DNA of 10,854 nt from JAAYRQ01 sp035647815 (lineage in GTDB: Bacteria; Bacillota; Syntrophomonadia; Syntrophomonadales; Syntrophomonadaceae). The notes under the pieces were generated by a model that made no database searches, had not been told where the DNA came from, and saw only the letters and a program-made list of their open reading frames with translations. The DNA lies in contig DASRMR010000016.1 in NCBI GenBank assembly GCA_035647815.1, positions 1-10,854 of the forward strand, read 5' to 3'. Below are positions 1-6,700 of the stretch, piece after piece (position 1 is the first letter of the stretch; each line of letters opens with the position of its first letter). The position numbers and the translations under genes are program-made.

Positions 1-74
1 ATATTGCTGTTACCGGTTTGCTCGATCCTAATATATATATTGATGCTGTTTTTGGCCATAAACTAATACCATAG
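1..74 (+). CDS. mrpD: MrpD-like antiporter subunit, C-terminal end (partial)
   Basis: An open frame in phase with position 3 enters from the left edge and stops at TAG (72-74), leaving about 23 residues that end in LLDPNIYIDAVFGHKLIP. Several MrpD proteins end in a similar D-x-x-x-Y-I-x-A-V stretch. The gene immediately upstream of mrpE in the usual mrpABCDEFG order is mrpD, the large NADH-dehydrogenase-like membrane subunit of the Na+/H+ antiporter. The call rests mainly on gene order, because no catalytic part is visible. The stop lies only 15 bases before the preferred mrpE start, as expected within one operon. Confidence 0.6.
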   Translation, partial: IAVTGLLDPNIYIDAVFGHKLIP

Positions 75-89
75 AAAGGGATGATATCG

Positions 90-566
90 ATGCCCATGCA
101 GATTTTGATCAATTTGTTTATCGGTTTGTTATGGATGTTACTGCAAGATAGGTGGGATATATTAACCTTTTTTACTGGTTATTTAGTAGGTTTATTCATC
201 TTATTTATATTACGGCGTTTTTTAGCGGATAAATTTTATCCTATTACCTTTATAGCTGCTCTAAACTTATTGTTCATTTTTATGTACGAGCTATTTACTT
301 CTGCTATATTTGTAGCTAAAAGAATTATCCAGCCCAAAATCAATGTAACACCTGGAATATTTATGTTAGAAACAGATTTGAGAGGCGATGTGGAAATTAC
401 CTTAGTCTCGCTACTTATAACTTTAACCCCAGGATCAGTTGTCATGGAAGTTTCCTCAGATAATAAATTATTTATACATGGAATGGATATCCCCGAATCT
501 ATAGAAGGGGTTACAAAATCCAAAGTAAAATTTGAAAAGGCGATTAAGAGGGTGACACGCAAATGA
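90..566 (+). CDS. mrpE: Na+/H+ antiporter subunit MrpE
   Basis: This is a small membrane subunit of the multisubunit Mrp (Mnh) monovalent cation/proton antiporter, which acts in the cytoplasmic membrane in sodium and pH homeostasis. Two or three hydrophobic segments fill the first ~75 residues and contain FLADKFYP. A soluble C-terminal domain follows, with the family's LTPGSVVMEVS segment. The frame opens at ATG 81, but that codon abuts the GAAAGGG ribosome binding site (74-80). ATG 90 sits 9 bases after it and gives 158 residues, the usual length of the family. The stop overlaps the mrpF start in an ATGA (563-566), indicating translational coupling. MrpE is thought to help assembly or stability of the complex rather than carry the ions itself. 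Confidence 0.93.
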   Translation: MPMQILINLFIGLLWMLLQDRWDILTFFTGYLVGLFILFILRRFLADKFYPITFIAALNLLFIFMYELFTSAIFVAKRIIQPKINVTPGIFMLETDLRGDVEITLVSLLITLTPGSVVMEVSSDNKLFIHGMDIPESIEGVTKSKVKFEKAIKRVTRK

Positions 567-844
567 TAAAATTAATTTTAAATTGCTCCATACTTTTTAT
601 TACATTTTCTATTTTAGTCACAATATTTGTTGTTATTAAAGGTCCTTCTGTACCAGACCGAGTTCAGGCCTTAGATCTCTTGGGAATTAATATAATTTCA
701 GGTCTAGCCATACTTTCAGTTTTTTTAAGAACTACGGCCTTTTTTGAAGTTATTTTATTAATCGGTATCCTTTCCTTTGTCGGAACCATTGCTTTATCTA
801 GGTTTATCGAAAGAGGTGTAGTCATTGATAAGCATTCTGAATGA
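563..844 (+). CDS. mrpF: Na+/H+ antiporter subunit MrpF
   Basis: A 93-residue protein with three predicted membrane helices (about residues 5-25, 35-55 and 60-80), matching the usual MrpF length. The loop after the first helix carries KGPSVPDRVQALDLLGIN, which is the family hallmark (G-P-S-x-x-D-R-V-x-A-x-D). It is a structural subunit of the membrane Mrp complex. Its start lies inside the mrpE stop (ATGA), and its 3' end overlaps the mrpG start by 20 bases. Expression is therefore probably coupled from mrpE through mrpG. Confidence 0.94.
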   Translation: MIKLILNCSILFITFSILVTIFVVIKGPSVPDRVQALDLLGINIISGLAILSVFLRTTAFFEVILLIGILSFVGTIALSRFIERGVVIDKHSE

Positions 845-1175
845 GTATATTACTGCACTGCTTATTTTGGTAGGTACAATTTTTAGCTTACTAAGTGCCA
901 TAGGCTTAATACGCTTACCTGATGTTTATTCTCGTGCCCATGCAGCATCAAAAAGTGCTACATTAGGTGTTTTGTTTACTTTACTCGGCACCTTTATTTT
1001 CTTTCTCTTGGAAGAAAATTATTTCAGCACTAAATTGTTTTTGGGGATTTTCTTTGTTTTTCTTACTGCACCCGTTTCAGCACATATGATTTGCCGGTCT
1101 GCTTATCGTTCTAATGTCAAACTTGCAGATGTAAGTGTACAAGATGACTTAAAAGAGTGGCAATCAGATGCCTAA
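825..1175 (+). CDS. mrpG: Na+/H+ antiporter subunit MrpG
   Basis: The 116-residue product has three membrane helices and the MrpG/PhaG signature: SAIGLIRLPDVYSRAHAASK near residues 24-43, followed by TLGVLFTLLG. The start is a TTG codon at 825, inside the end of mrpF. It is preceded by AAGAGGTG about 7 bases upstream and there is no usable ATG nearby, so TTG is preferred. MrpG is the last gene of the usual mrp order, and the operon ends here with a hairpin about 65 bases downstream. The C-terminal tail is soluble and acidic. Confidence 0.93.
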   Translation: MISILNEYITALLILVGTIFSLLSAIGLIRLPDVYSRAHAASKSATLGVLFTLLGTFIFFLLEENYFSTKLFLGIFFVFLTAPVSAHMICRSAYRSNVKLADVSVQDDLKEWQSDA

Positions 1176-1182
1176 CTTGTTA

Positions 1183-1207
1183 TGGCACGGGGACGTTTCG
1201 TTTGCCA
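1183..1207. repeat. Possible REP-like palindromic element
   Basis: A short GC-rich island in AT-rich DNA: TGGCA (1183-1187) and TGCCA (1203-1207) are inverted around a core containing CGGGGACGTTTCGTT. From memory, it resembles the dispersed palindromes with a CACGGGGACG core that occur between genes in many Clostridia and Peptococcaceae, some near IS200-like transposases. Only one copy is visible in this window, so its repeat nature is inferred. Confidence 0.35.
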
Positions 1208-1239
1208 CATATTCCCTTTTAATCTATTCTTAAACACAC

Positions 1240-1273
1240 TAAAAGTGCCTCCTATTATTAGTCGGCACTTTTA
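1240..1273. terminator. Hairpin terminator between converging units
   Basis: TAAAAGTGCC (1240-1249) and GGCACTTTTA (1264-1273) form a perfect 10-bp stem around a 14-base loop. On the + strand it is followed by ATGTTTTTAA, so it can terminate the mrp operon. On the - strand it lies just after the DUF2935 stop, where the following bases are less T-rich. It may serve both directions. Confidence 0.72.
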
Positions 1274-1279
1274 ATGTTT

Positions 1280-2182
1280 TTAACAATGGCTTATTTCTCT
1301 ACCTACAATTTCTAAATCCTCAATAGCCATTCCGGCCTCACGTAAAACATGATCTGCAAGTAGTGGAGGAATAATACTTAATACTTCACACTTTTCAATT
1401 AATTGTAATGCTATTTGTTTAAATTTTCGTATATCCTCAGTTAAACTGATAGCTTCATTATTAAATCTTGCTAAACGTGGGATTACGAATGGTTTAGGTA
1501 AATCATCAAATTCTGCAGGCAAACAATGTCCAGACTGTTTTTCAGGTAAAAGCCAGTTTTGAAAAGCACGGGGTACTTCCATAGATTCTAAGTCTTCAGC
1601 TTGTAATCTTAAGGTTTCGAAGTCTTTAGCAAAGTCTAAGGATTGTTTGACTAGAGGTCTCTCCGAAGGATCAAGTAGATGAGCTATAAAGTGAGCATGT
1701 TCCCCCATTATCCGTAACCAGAAAATTTCTTCTTGTAGTGCTTCCTCAGCAACTGGAACTTTAATCCCCTTCTGTAATCTTAAAAGTATTACCCGAAAGC
1801 GAATTGCTTCTCTACGGACGTGGTCAACTAGCAAGGGAAAATTATTACCCCCTAATTTACACGTTATTATACCTTTTAACACTCTACTTTTAAAGTCAAT
1901 AATTTTACCTAAGGCTTCAATAACTGCCGCATTAAATCTTCTTACCACTTCTTCCCTAGCTGGTAATCTTCTAAGATCTTCCCGTAACTTTCTAAATAAG
2001 TCCTCTAATCTCATGGCCTCTTTAATTAATGCCGTTTCATCGCAAGGTAAACCTAGTCTGATGAAAAGGGCATGTTCCTGCATGATTCGCAACCAAAAGT
2101 TATTTTGGCGAAATGATTCTTTAATAAATCTGGTGCTATGTTCCGGCTGATGATGACGTGGATCATATTTAAAACTATCCAT
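1280..2182 (-). CDS. DUF2935 family protein with duplicated metal-site motif
   Basis: The 300-residue soluble, helix-rich protein belongs to the DUF2935 family found mainly in spore-forming Firmicutes; its function is unknown. The sequence shows an internal duplication. NFWLRIMQEHALFI (28-41) matches IFWLRIMGEHAHFI (153-166), and PLLVDHVRREA (116-126) matches PLLADHVLREA (273-283). Each half thus has an E-H pair (E36/H37 and E161/H162) and a D-H-x3-E set (D120/H121/E125 and D277/H278/E282). This arrangement would suit metal sites in ferritin-like four-helix bundles. The start is ATG 2182, with AGGGAGG (2192-2198) 9 bases upstream. It lies 147 bases after the end of the six-gene - strand operon. 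No clear terminator separates them, so it may be read through or have its own weak promoter. The metal-binding role is inferred from residue pattern. Confidence 0.85.
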   Translation of the reverse strand: MDSFKYDPRHHQPEHSTRFIKESFRQNNFWLRIMQEHALFIRLGLPCDETALIKEAMRLEDLFRKLREDLRRLPAREEVVRRFNAAVIEALGKIIDFKSRVLKGIITCKLGGNNFPLLVDHVRREAIRFRVILLRLQKGIKVPVAEEALQEEIFWLRIMGEHAHFIAHLLDPSERPLVKQSLDFAKDFETLRLQAEDLESMEVPRAFQNWLLPEKQSGHCLPAEFDDLPKPFVIPRLARFNNEAISLTEDIRKFKQIALQLIEKCEVLSIIPPLLADHVLREAGMAIEDLEIVGREISHC

Positions 2183-2329
2183 TTAACGATGCCTCCCTAT
2201 GATTTAATATAAAATCTTACCTATTTGCAAGATATCCTACCATATGCAAATTTTATATTATATGTTACGTTTTTCTTTTATAGGGAGTTATTTCTAGGGA
2301 GCGACAGGTAGACGGTCTAGCTTATCAAG

Positions 2330-3034
2330 TTAATCTCTTTTACCCCAGGGGCATATGGCTTGACACAAACCACATATACATCGGTCTATTTTTATATCCC
2401 ATGCTTTTTTTCGTTCTTCTTGATATTGATGGCATTTATGAATATCTACATTTGGAAGTTCATCTTTAGTGTTTATATCTTTAATAGCAATTGCAGGACA
2501 TTTGTCTATACAAATAGTACAAGTTCCACATTTACTCAGCATAGGTTGTCCTGTAACTAGATTCGCATCAATTAAAATAGTAGCTAATCTAACCCTAGGT
2601 CCATCTTGGGGGGTAAGAAATAGTCCGTTTTTTCCTATCCAACCTAAACCAGCAGCATTGGCTACTAATTTATGTGAAACTAGTCCAGCTAGTTTTTCCG
2701 CATAAACTCCGTAAGAGGCGGGGACAGGATAAGCTTTAAAACCCTCTTTTTCAATCATTCTGCTTAATCTAACTGCAGCCGTATTTTGAAAATAATCAAC
2801 TGCGTGATAACAATAATTATTAAAAGATAGTTGTTTATCTGGTTCTTGTTCTAATATCGAGTCTACAACTACATCAGATAATTTAAAAACTAAAGAAACA
2901 GCTACAGGAAATTGTCGGATAAAATCCCCACAAAAAGTTGCTAAGTAATCATGATAAGGTCTAAGGTCAGCTACCCCAAAATAATCCCAGCCTAATTCAA
3001 TTGCCTCTTTTTCTAGCCAATTATATAAAACCAC
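2330..3034 (-). CDS. Short QueG-like double [4Fe-4S] protein
   Basis: A 234-residue protein related to epoxyqueuosine reductase (QueG), a cobalamin and Fe-S enzyme of tRNA queuosine synthesis. It keeps the family core AGLGWIGKNGLFL (128-140), the cysteine motif C-x2-C-x2-C-x3-CP (C169, C172, C175, C179) and a second set CICGLCQAICPWG (C219-C228). Together these suit two ferredoxin-like [4Fe-4S] clusters. It is far shorter than QueG (about 380 residues) because it ends right after the second motif, without the HEAT-like C-terminal part. The VD-x-x-P-V-L-E segment that carries the QueG catalytic Asp is replaced by a sequence without Asp (YAEKLAGLVSHKLVA, 111-125). It is therefore probably not a true QueG. 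GTG 3034 is chosen as start because AGGAG (3043-3047), inside the end of the previous gene, lies 8 bases before it. It begins 3 bases after the PsuG-like stop and is the last gene of the operon. Its reaction is unknown. Confidence 0.85.
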   Translation of the reverse strand: MVLYNWLEKEAIELGWDYFGVADLRPYHDYLATFCGDFIRQFPVAVSLVFKLSDVVVDSILEQEPDKQLSFNNYCYHAVDYFQNTAAVRLSRMIEKEGFKAYPVPASYGVYAEKLAGLVSHKLVANAAGLGWIGKNGLFLTPQDGPRVRLATILIDANLVTGQPMLSKCGTCTICIDKCPAIAIKDINTKDELPNVDIHKCHQYQEERKKAWDIKIDRCICGLCQAICPWGKRD

Positions 3035-3037
3035 GTC

Positions 3038-3841
3038 TCATTCTCCTAATAAGTTATTTATTCTTTGGGCTAGATTAATATTAGCTATAAATGCTAGTAA
3101 CTGGACAAAGGAGGATTTTCCTTTAGTATGTTGATCTAGAAGTTCATTAATTAAGGGGTGAAAATCAATTCCTGATTCCTGAAAACCTTTCATTGTTTCT
3201 TTAAGTGTTTTTAAAATACTATCCTCTTGGAATTTCAATTCGCTTGGCAAAGGATTGAAAATCATTATTCCTTTACTATTATCTAATTTAATATCTTTTA
3301 TATTATTTTCATCTACTAGTCCATCAAGCAGATGATGTTGATTACCGAAAAGAAAACCATCATATATTGAATTTTTCCAACCGAAAACTCTTACCCCATT
3401 TTCTTTTAAATGTGCCAAACTGTTTTCTGCTTCTATGATATCTTTAAAACCAGAAGAAATAAAATACAGGGGTTTGTTGGCTATAGTTACTAAATCTTTA
3501 GATACCCTTTCCCCAGTAATACCACCTATACCAGCTGTAACTACTATTTTAAAAGGTAGGGCTATTTCCATTATAGCTGATGCTGTAAGATAGCCACTTT
3601 TTTTATTAAGTGTAATATTTTTTAGGTCTTGGGAATCTAGGCGTTGTAAATCTTGTTGATTCCTGATTTCCAATATCTCCCCTAGGGAAGGATAGCTAAT
3701 TACACCTTCATGAGAATAAGGGTGTTCTATATTACCACTTGGCCATAAGAATTTAATCAAACTATTATCTAAAGAGGAAAGACCCCGACCTAGTAGAGCA
3801 GTATCTACTAGGACAGGGTTTGTAATCCGGTCTTTACTCAT
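3038..3841 (-). CDS. Divergent pseudouridine-5'-phosphate glycosidase (PsuG)-like protein
   Basis: I recognise this as a distant member of the PsuG/IndA family. PsuG splits pseudouridine 5'-phosphate into uracil and ribose 5-phosphate in the cytoplasm. Residues are numbered from ATG 3841 (267 aa), and the E. coli comparison is from memory. Conserved are VTAGIGGITG (101-110; family TGGIGGVHR), VSKDL (113-117; ISADL, metal Asp149 = D116), ISSGFKDIIE (128-137; AGAKSILD, Schiff-base Lys166 = K133), ENGVRVFGW (147-155) and FNPLP (195-199; NPIP). Changed are Glu31 to Asp (D13), Lys93 to Arg (R67) and His137 to Thr (T109). A five-residue gap follows the GGIGG loop, and the position of Asn289 is also altered. 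The protein is shorter than canonical PsuG (about 305). ATG 3862 is an alternative start overlapping the previous gene, but neither start has a strong ribosome binding site. Partner genes are a PfkB kinase and a sugar-type importer in the same operon, which supports a nucleoside-phosphate substrate. The exact substrate is open. Confidence 0.78.
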   Translation of the reverse strand: MSKDRITNPVLVDTALLGRGLSSLDNSLIKFLWPSGNIEHPYSHEGVISYPSLGEILEIRNQQDLQRLDSQDLKNITLNKKSGYLTASAIMEIALPFKIVVTAGIGGITGERVSKDLVTIANKPLYFISSGFKDIIEAENSLAHLKENGVRVFGWKNSIYDGFLFGNQHHLLDGLVDENNIKDIKLDNSKGIMIFNPLPSELKFQEDSILKTLKETMKGFQESGIDFHPLINELLDQHTKGKSSFVQLLAFIANINLAQRINNLLGE

Positions 3842-3845
3842 TAAT

Positions 3846-4919
3846 TTATTTCCAACCTTCATATTCCGCGATATTTTCTTTAGTAACTACTGCTAAAGGA
3901 GAATGTACAATTTCAGGAATTTCATGGCCTTGGATAGTTTTTAAGGCTAGTAATATAGCCGCTTTAGCATAAACTGTTGATGAATAAGCTATGCTACCAT
4001 CTAATTTACCATCTTTAATAGCTTCAGCAGCTTCATTAATGTAATCTACTCCGAAAATTATCTTGCCATCCCTTTGTCCGGCAGCTTCTAAAGCATCAGC
4101 GGCAGCTAATGCCATAACATCATTACAAGAGAAGATCCCTTTAAGATCGGGATGAGCTTGCACTAGATTCGTAGCTATATTATATGCTGTATTTCTATCC
4201 CAATTAGCTGGTTGGATAGATACTAATTCTACATTAGCAGCATTTTCAAAAACCTTTTTAGCTCCTGTTGTACGACCTTCACTTTGGCCGGCACCGGGGA
4301 TTCCTTCTATTATCGCGACTTTTCCTCCGTCTTTGCCTAGTTTTTCCACTATATATTCGGCGGCTAGTTTGCCCTGTTCTTCAAAGTCGACTGCAATACG
4401 GCCATCTAGTTTACCACCTATATCAGCTACTGCTTGTCTATCAATTCCGGGTCCTAAGTTAACTACTTTAGTCCCTTTTTCATTAGCTTGAAGAACTCCT
4501 GGTACTAAGTTAAAAGGTTCAATCGGTGACAATATTAAAGCTTTATAATCTTTAGCTATCATCGCCTGTAATGTTTCTAATTGTGATTTAGTATCATTTT
4601 CAGTAGGTGCTGCCATAACTTCTACTTCTATACCTAACTCCCTACCTGCTGCTTCATAAGCTTCCTTAAGTGTCACCCAAAATGGGTTAGTTAAAGTTAT
4701 AACCAAAACACCTATTTTATCTCCTGTATTAGTCTCCGGTAATGGTTGTAATTGGGCAGTTAAGATTTCTTCCATCTCTAGCATCTTAGGATTAGTAATC
4801 TCACCTTGATTAGGCAAATCTTCTGGCTCCCCATTATTAGCGGCCCCATTTCCACAACCGACTACGGAAACTAACATGGCCATTATTATTAATAATGAAT
4901 AAAATCTTTTAAACTTCAT
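3846..4919 (-). CDS. RbsB-type ABC transporter substrate-binding lipoprotein
   Basis: The 357-residue protein is a Peripla_BP_4 (ribose/galactose type) solute-binding protein. A lipoprotein signal peptide ends in the lipobox VVGC (lipidated Cys22) and is followed by an N/G/E/P-rich linker. The binding fold begins at KIGVLVITLTNPFWVTLKEA; the aromatic residues after LTNP typically contact a sugar ring. Later landmarks are ILSPIEPF, IFSCNDVMALAAADAL and IFGVDYINEAAEAI. ATG 4919 is chosen over GTG 4922 because AAAGGGAG (4928-4935) lies 8 bases upstream. It is the extracellular receptor of the importer whose permease and ATPase precede it. Together with the kinase and the PsuG-like gene, this suggests a ribose-containing ligand such as a nucleoside, but the ligand cannot be read from sequence. 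A plain sugar is the alternative. Confidence 0.92.
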   Translation of the reverse strand: MKFKRFYSLLIIMAMLVSVVGCGNGAANNGEPEDLPNQGEITNPKMLEMEEILTAQLQPLPETNTGDKIGVLVITLTNPFWVTLKEAYEAAGRELGIEVEVMAAPTENDTKSQLETLQAMIAKDYKALILSPIEPFNLVPGVLQANEKGTKVVNLGPGIDRQAVADIGGKLDGRIAVDFEEQGKLAAEYIVEKLGKDGGKVAIIEGIPGAGQSEGRTTGAKKVFENAANVELVSIQPANWDRNTAYNIATNLVQAHPDLKGIFSCNDVMALAAADALEAAGQRDGKIIFGVDYINEAAEAIKDGKLDGSIAYSSTVYAKAAILLALKTIQGHEIPEIVHSPLAVVTKENIAEYEGWK

Positions 4920-4940
4920 CACAAATTCTCCCTTTCTTAA

Positions 4941-5927
4941 TTAAGCATTTGATCTACTAAGTGTATTTCTAAAACGTAATTCTGAAGTTATAACGGCAAT
5001 TAAAATAATTAAACCTATTGCTAATTGTTGATAATATGAAGGAATACTCATTATGGTTAACCCATTACGAAGTACTCCTAATAACAAACAAGCTATTACC
5101 GTACCACTTATGCTTCCCCGCCCCCCTTTCATATCTGTACCTCCTAGGACTACTGCTGCAATAGCATCTAATTCAAACATATAGCCTGCTAATGGTTCAG
5201 CTGTATTTAACCGTGCCGTAACGACTAATCCAGCCAAAGCCGCTGTAAAGCCACATATTCCATAAATAATTACTTTATAGTTTTTAGTGGCAATTCCACT
5301 ACGATGTAGAGCTTCCTCATTACCTCCTAAAGCTAAGGCATAACTACCTAACTTAGTGTAATTAAGAATTATAGCCCCTAATAAAGCTATACCTAAGCCG
5401 ATTAACATAGGTGGATTGACTGGACCAATATGACCACTTCCCCACCAAGTAAAAGCTTTTCCTAACCAAGAGAAGGCAGCACCAAATCCATAGATAGGAA
5501 TTCCAGCAGTAATAATTAAAGCAATCCCTCTTGTTACCGACATAGTTCCTAAAGTAACTATAAAAGGGTTTATATTAAAAGCTGAAATTATAAACCCATT
5601 CATTAATCCAACTAATGTACCTGCGGTTAATCCTATTAATATAGCAATTTCTACTGGTATACCACTGTGCATAGCAACAGCCATGCATACACCGCTTAAA
5701 GCTACTACTGCACCGATGGATAAATCAATCCCCGCCGTACATATCACCAGGGTCATACCTACACCCATAATAACTAAAAGAGCTGATTGATCTAAAATGT
5801 TGCGTATATTGCCCCAAGTGAAAAAATGAGGTGATAAAGAACTAAGCAATATAATAGCTAACAGAAGTGTAATGCCTAGTAAAATCTGTGAAAAATAATC
5901 CTGACTTTTATCTATAATCTTTTTCAT
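4941..5927 (-). CDS. RbsC-type sugar/nucleoside ABC transporter permease
   Basis: A 328-residue polytopic membrane protein of the BPD_transp_2 (RbsC/FrcC) family, with roughly 8-10 hydrophobic helices. Signatures are GMTLVICTAGIDLSIGAVVAL (about residues 57-77), NPFIVTLGTMSVTRGIALI and, near the C-terminus, ELDAIAAVVLGGTDMKGGRGS. The last of these is the segment contacting the ATPase in this family. It forms the translocation pore for the ligand delivered by the neighbouring lipoprotein. ATG 5927 overlaps the ATPase stop in an ATGA, and AGGAGAT (5934-5940) lies 6 bases upstream. Only one permease gene is present, so the pore is presumably a homodimer. The gap to the lipoprotein start is 21 bases. 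Confidence 0.94.
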   Translation of the reverse strand: MKKIIDKSQDYFSQILLGITLLLAIILLSSLSPHFFTWGNIRNILDQSALLVIMGVGMTLVICTAGIDLSIGAVVALSGVCMAVAMHSGIPVEIAILIGLTAGTLVGLMNGFIISAFNINPFIVTLGTMSVTRGIALIITAGIPIYGFGAAFSWLGKAFTWWGSGHIGPVNPPMLIGLGIALLGAIILNYTKLGSYALALGGNEEALHRSGIATKNYKVIIYGICGFTAALAGLVVTARLNTAEPLAGYMFELDAIAAVVLGGTDMKGGRGSISGTVIACLLLGVLRNGLTIMSIPSYYQQLAIGLIILIAVITSELRFRNTLSRSNA

Positions 5928-6700
5928 GATGATATCTCCTGTAGGTTCTTGAAACCTTGAACTCCAGTTATGTAATGAGCTATTTCACTTGGATTAGTTT
6001 CGGCAGTCACTAAATCTGCCACCAAATTACCTTGTTTCATAACACATATTCTTTCTGATATTTCCAAAACATGATTTAAATTATGGCTTACGACAATAAC
6101 TGCATAGCCTTGTTGCCCTAAATCTTTTATTAAATCCAAAATTTGTCGCGATTCATTTACTCCCATAGCTGCAGTCGGTTCATCAAAGATTATGACTTGT
6201 CCTCCTTGATTAATTGCCCTAGCTACTGCTATACCTTGCCTCTGCCCACCAGATAATTGGCCAACCATACGATTAGGATCTAATATATTAACATTTAAAC
6301 TTTTCAGAAGTTGCCCAGATTTTTTAGCCATTAACTTCTTGTCTAACCAAAAACCGAATTTAACTGGTTCACGACCTAAGAAAAGATTCGCTGCTACATT
6401 CCTAGTATCTACTAAGCCTAAATCTTGATAAACTGTAGAGATTCCTAACTTAATAGCTAATGCCGGGTTAAGCTTTCCATAAACATTATTATCTACTATA
6501 ATTTCCCCATGATCAGGGTTAATAGCACCAGACAAAACTTTAATTAAAGTTGATTTCCCTGCCCCATTGTCCCCTACTAAAGCTAAGACTTCCCCTAAAC
6601 GAATATCTAAGTTAACCCCTTGTAGTGCTCTAATATTGCCATAATTTTTAGTTATATTTTTTAAACTAATAATATAGCCATTACTTAATCCCTTACTCAT
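5924..6700 (-). CDS. Single-domain FrcA-type ABC transporter ATPase
   Basis: The 258-residue cytoplasmic ATPase has a full set of nucleotide-binding motifs: Walker A GDNGAGKST (43-51), Q-loop Gln92 in VYQDLGLV, signature LSGGQRQ (149-155), Walker B VIIFDEPTAAMG (169-180, catalytic Glu174) and switch His206 in VVSHNLNH. In the CUT2 sugar family the ATPase is usually a ~500-residue tandem protein (RbsA). This one has a single domain, like FrcA of rhizobial fructose transporters, so a homodimer would be needed. There is no truncation: the protein ends naturally and its stop overlaps the permease start. ATG 6700 overlaps the kinase stop in an ATGA, and AGAGGTG precedes it. Confidence 0.94.
   Translation of the reverse strand: MSKGLSNGYIISLKNITKNYGNIRALQGVNLDIRLGEVLALVGDNGAGKSTLIKVLSGAINPDHGEIIVDNNVYGKLNPALAIKLGISTVYQDLGLVDTRNVAANLFLGREPVKFGFWLDKKLMAKKSGQLLKSLNVNILDPNRMVGQLSGGQRQGIAVARAINQGGQVIIFDEPTAAMGVNESRQILDLIKDLGQQGYAVIVVSHNLNHVLEISERICVMKQGNLVADLVTAETNPSEIAHYITGVQGFKNLQEISS

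Noticed and set aside
236..562. A 108-codon open frame on the - strand
   Set aside because: It is antisense to mrpE and reflects AT-rich composition.
2223..2251. Inverted repeat ATTTGCA / TGCAAAT upstream of the DUF2935 gene
   Set aside because: A 7-bp AT-rich dyad with a 15-base loop is expected by chance here, and no convincing promoter boxes could be placed around it.
2270..2329. Possible terminator after the six-gene - strand operon
   Set aside because: The segment has only a direct repeat of CTCCCTA and a very short TAGA/TCTA dyad. No stable stem followed by a T run could be drawn, so no terminator is called.
2360..2705. Two short + strand frames (2360-2560 and 2469-2705)
   Set aside because: Both are opposite the cysteine-rich part of the QueG-like gene, which has clear family motifs; neither has a ribosome binding site.
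4268..4462. A 64-codon open frame on the + strand
   Set aside because: It is antisense to the RbsB-type lipoprotein gene, has an Arg/Leu-rich composition typical of an antisense reading, and lacks a ribosome binding site.
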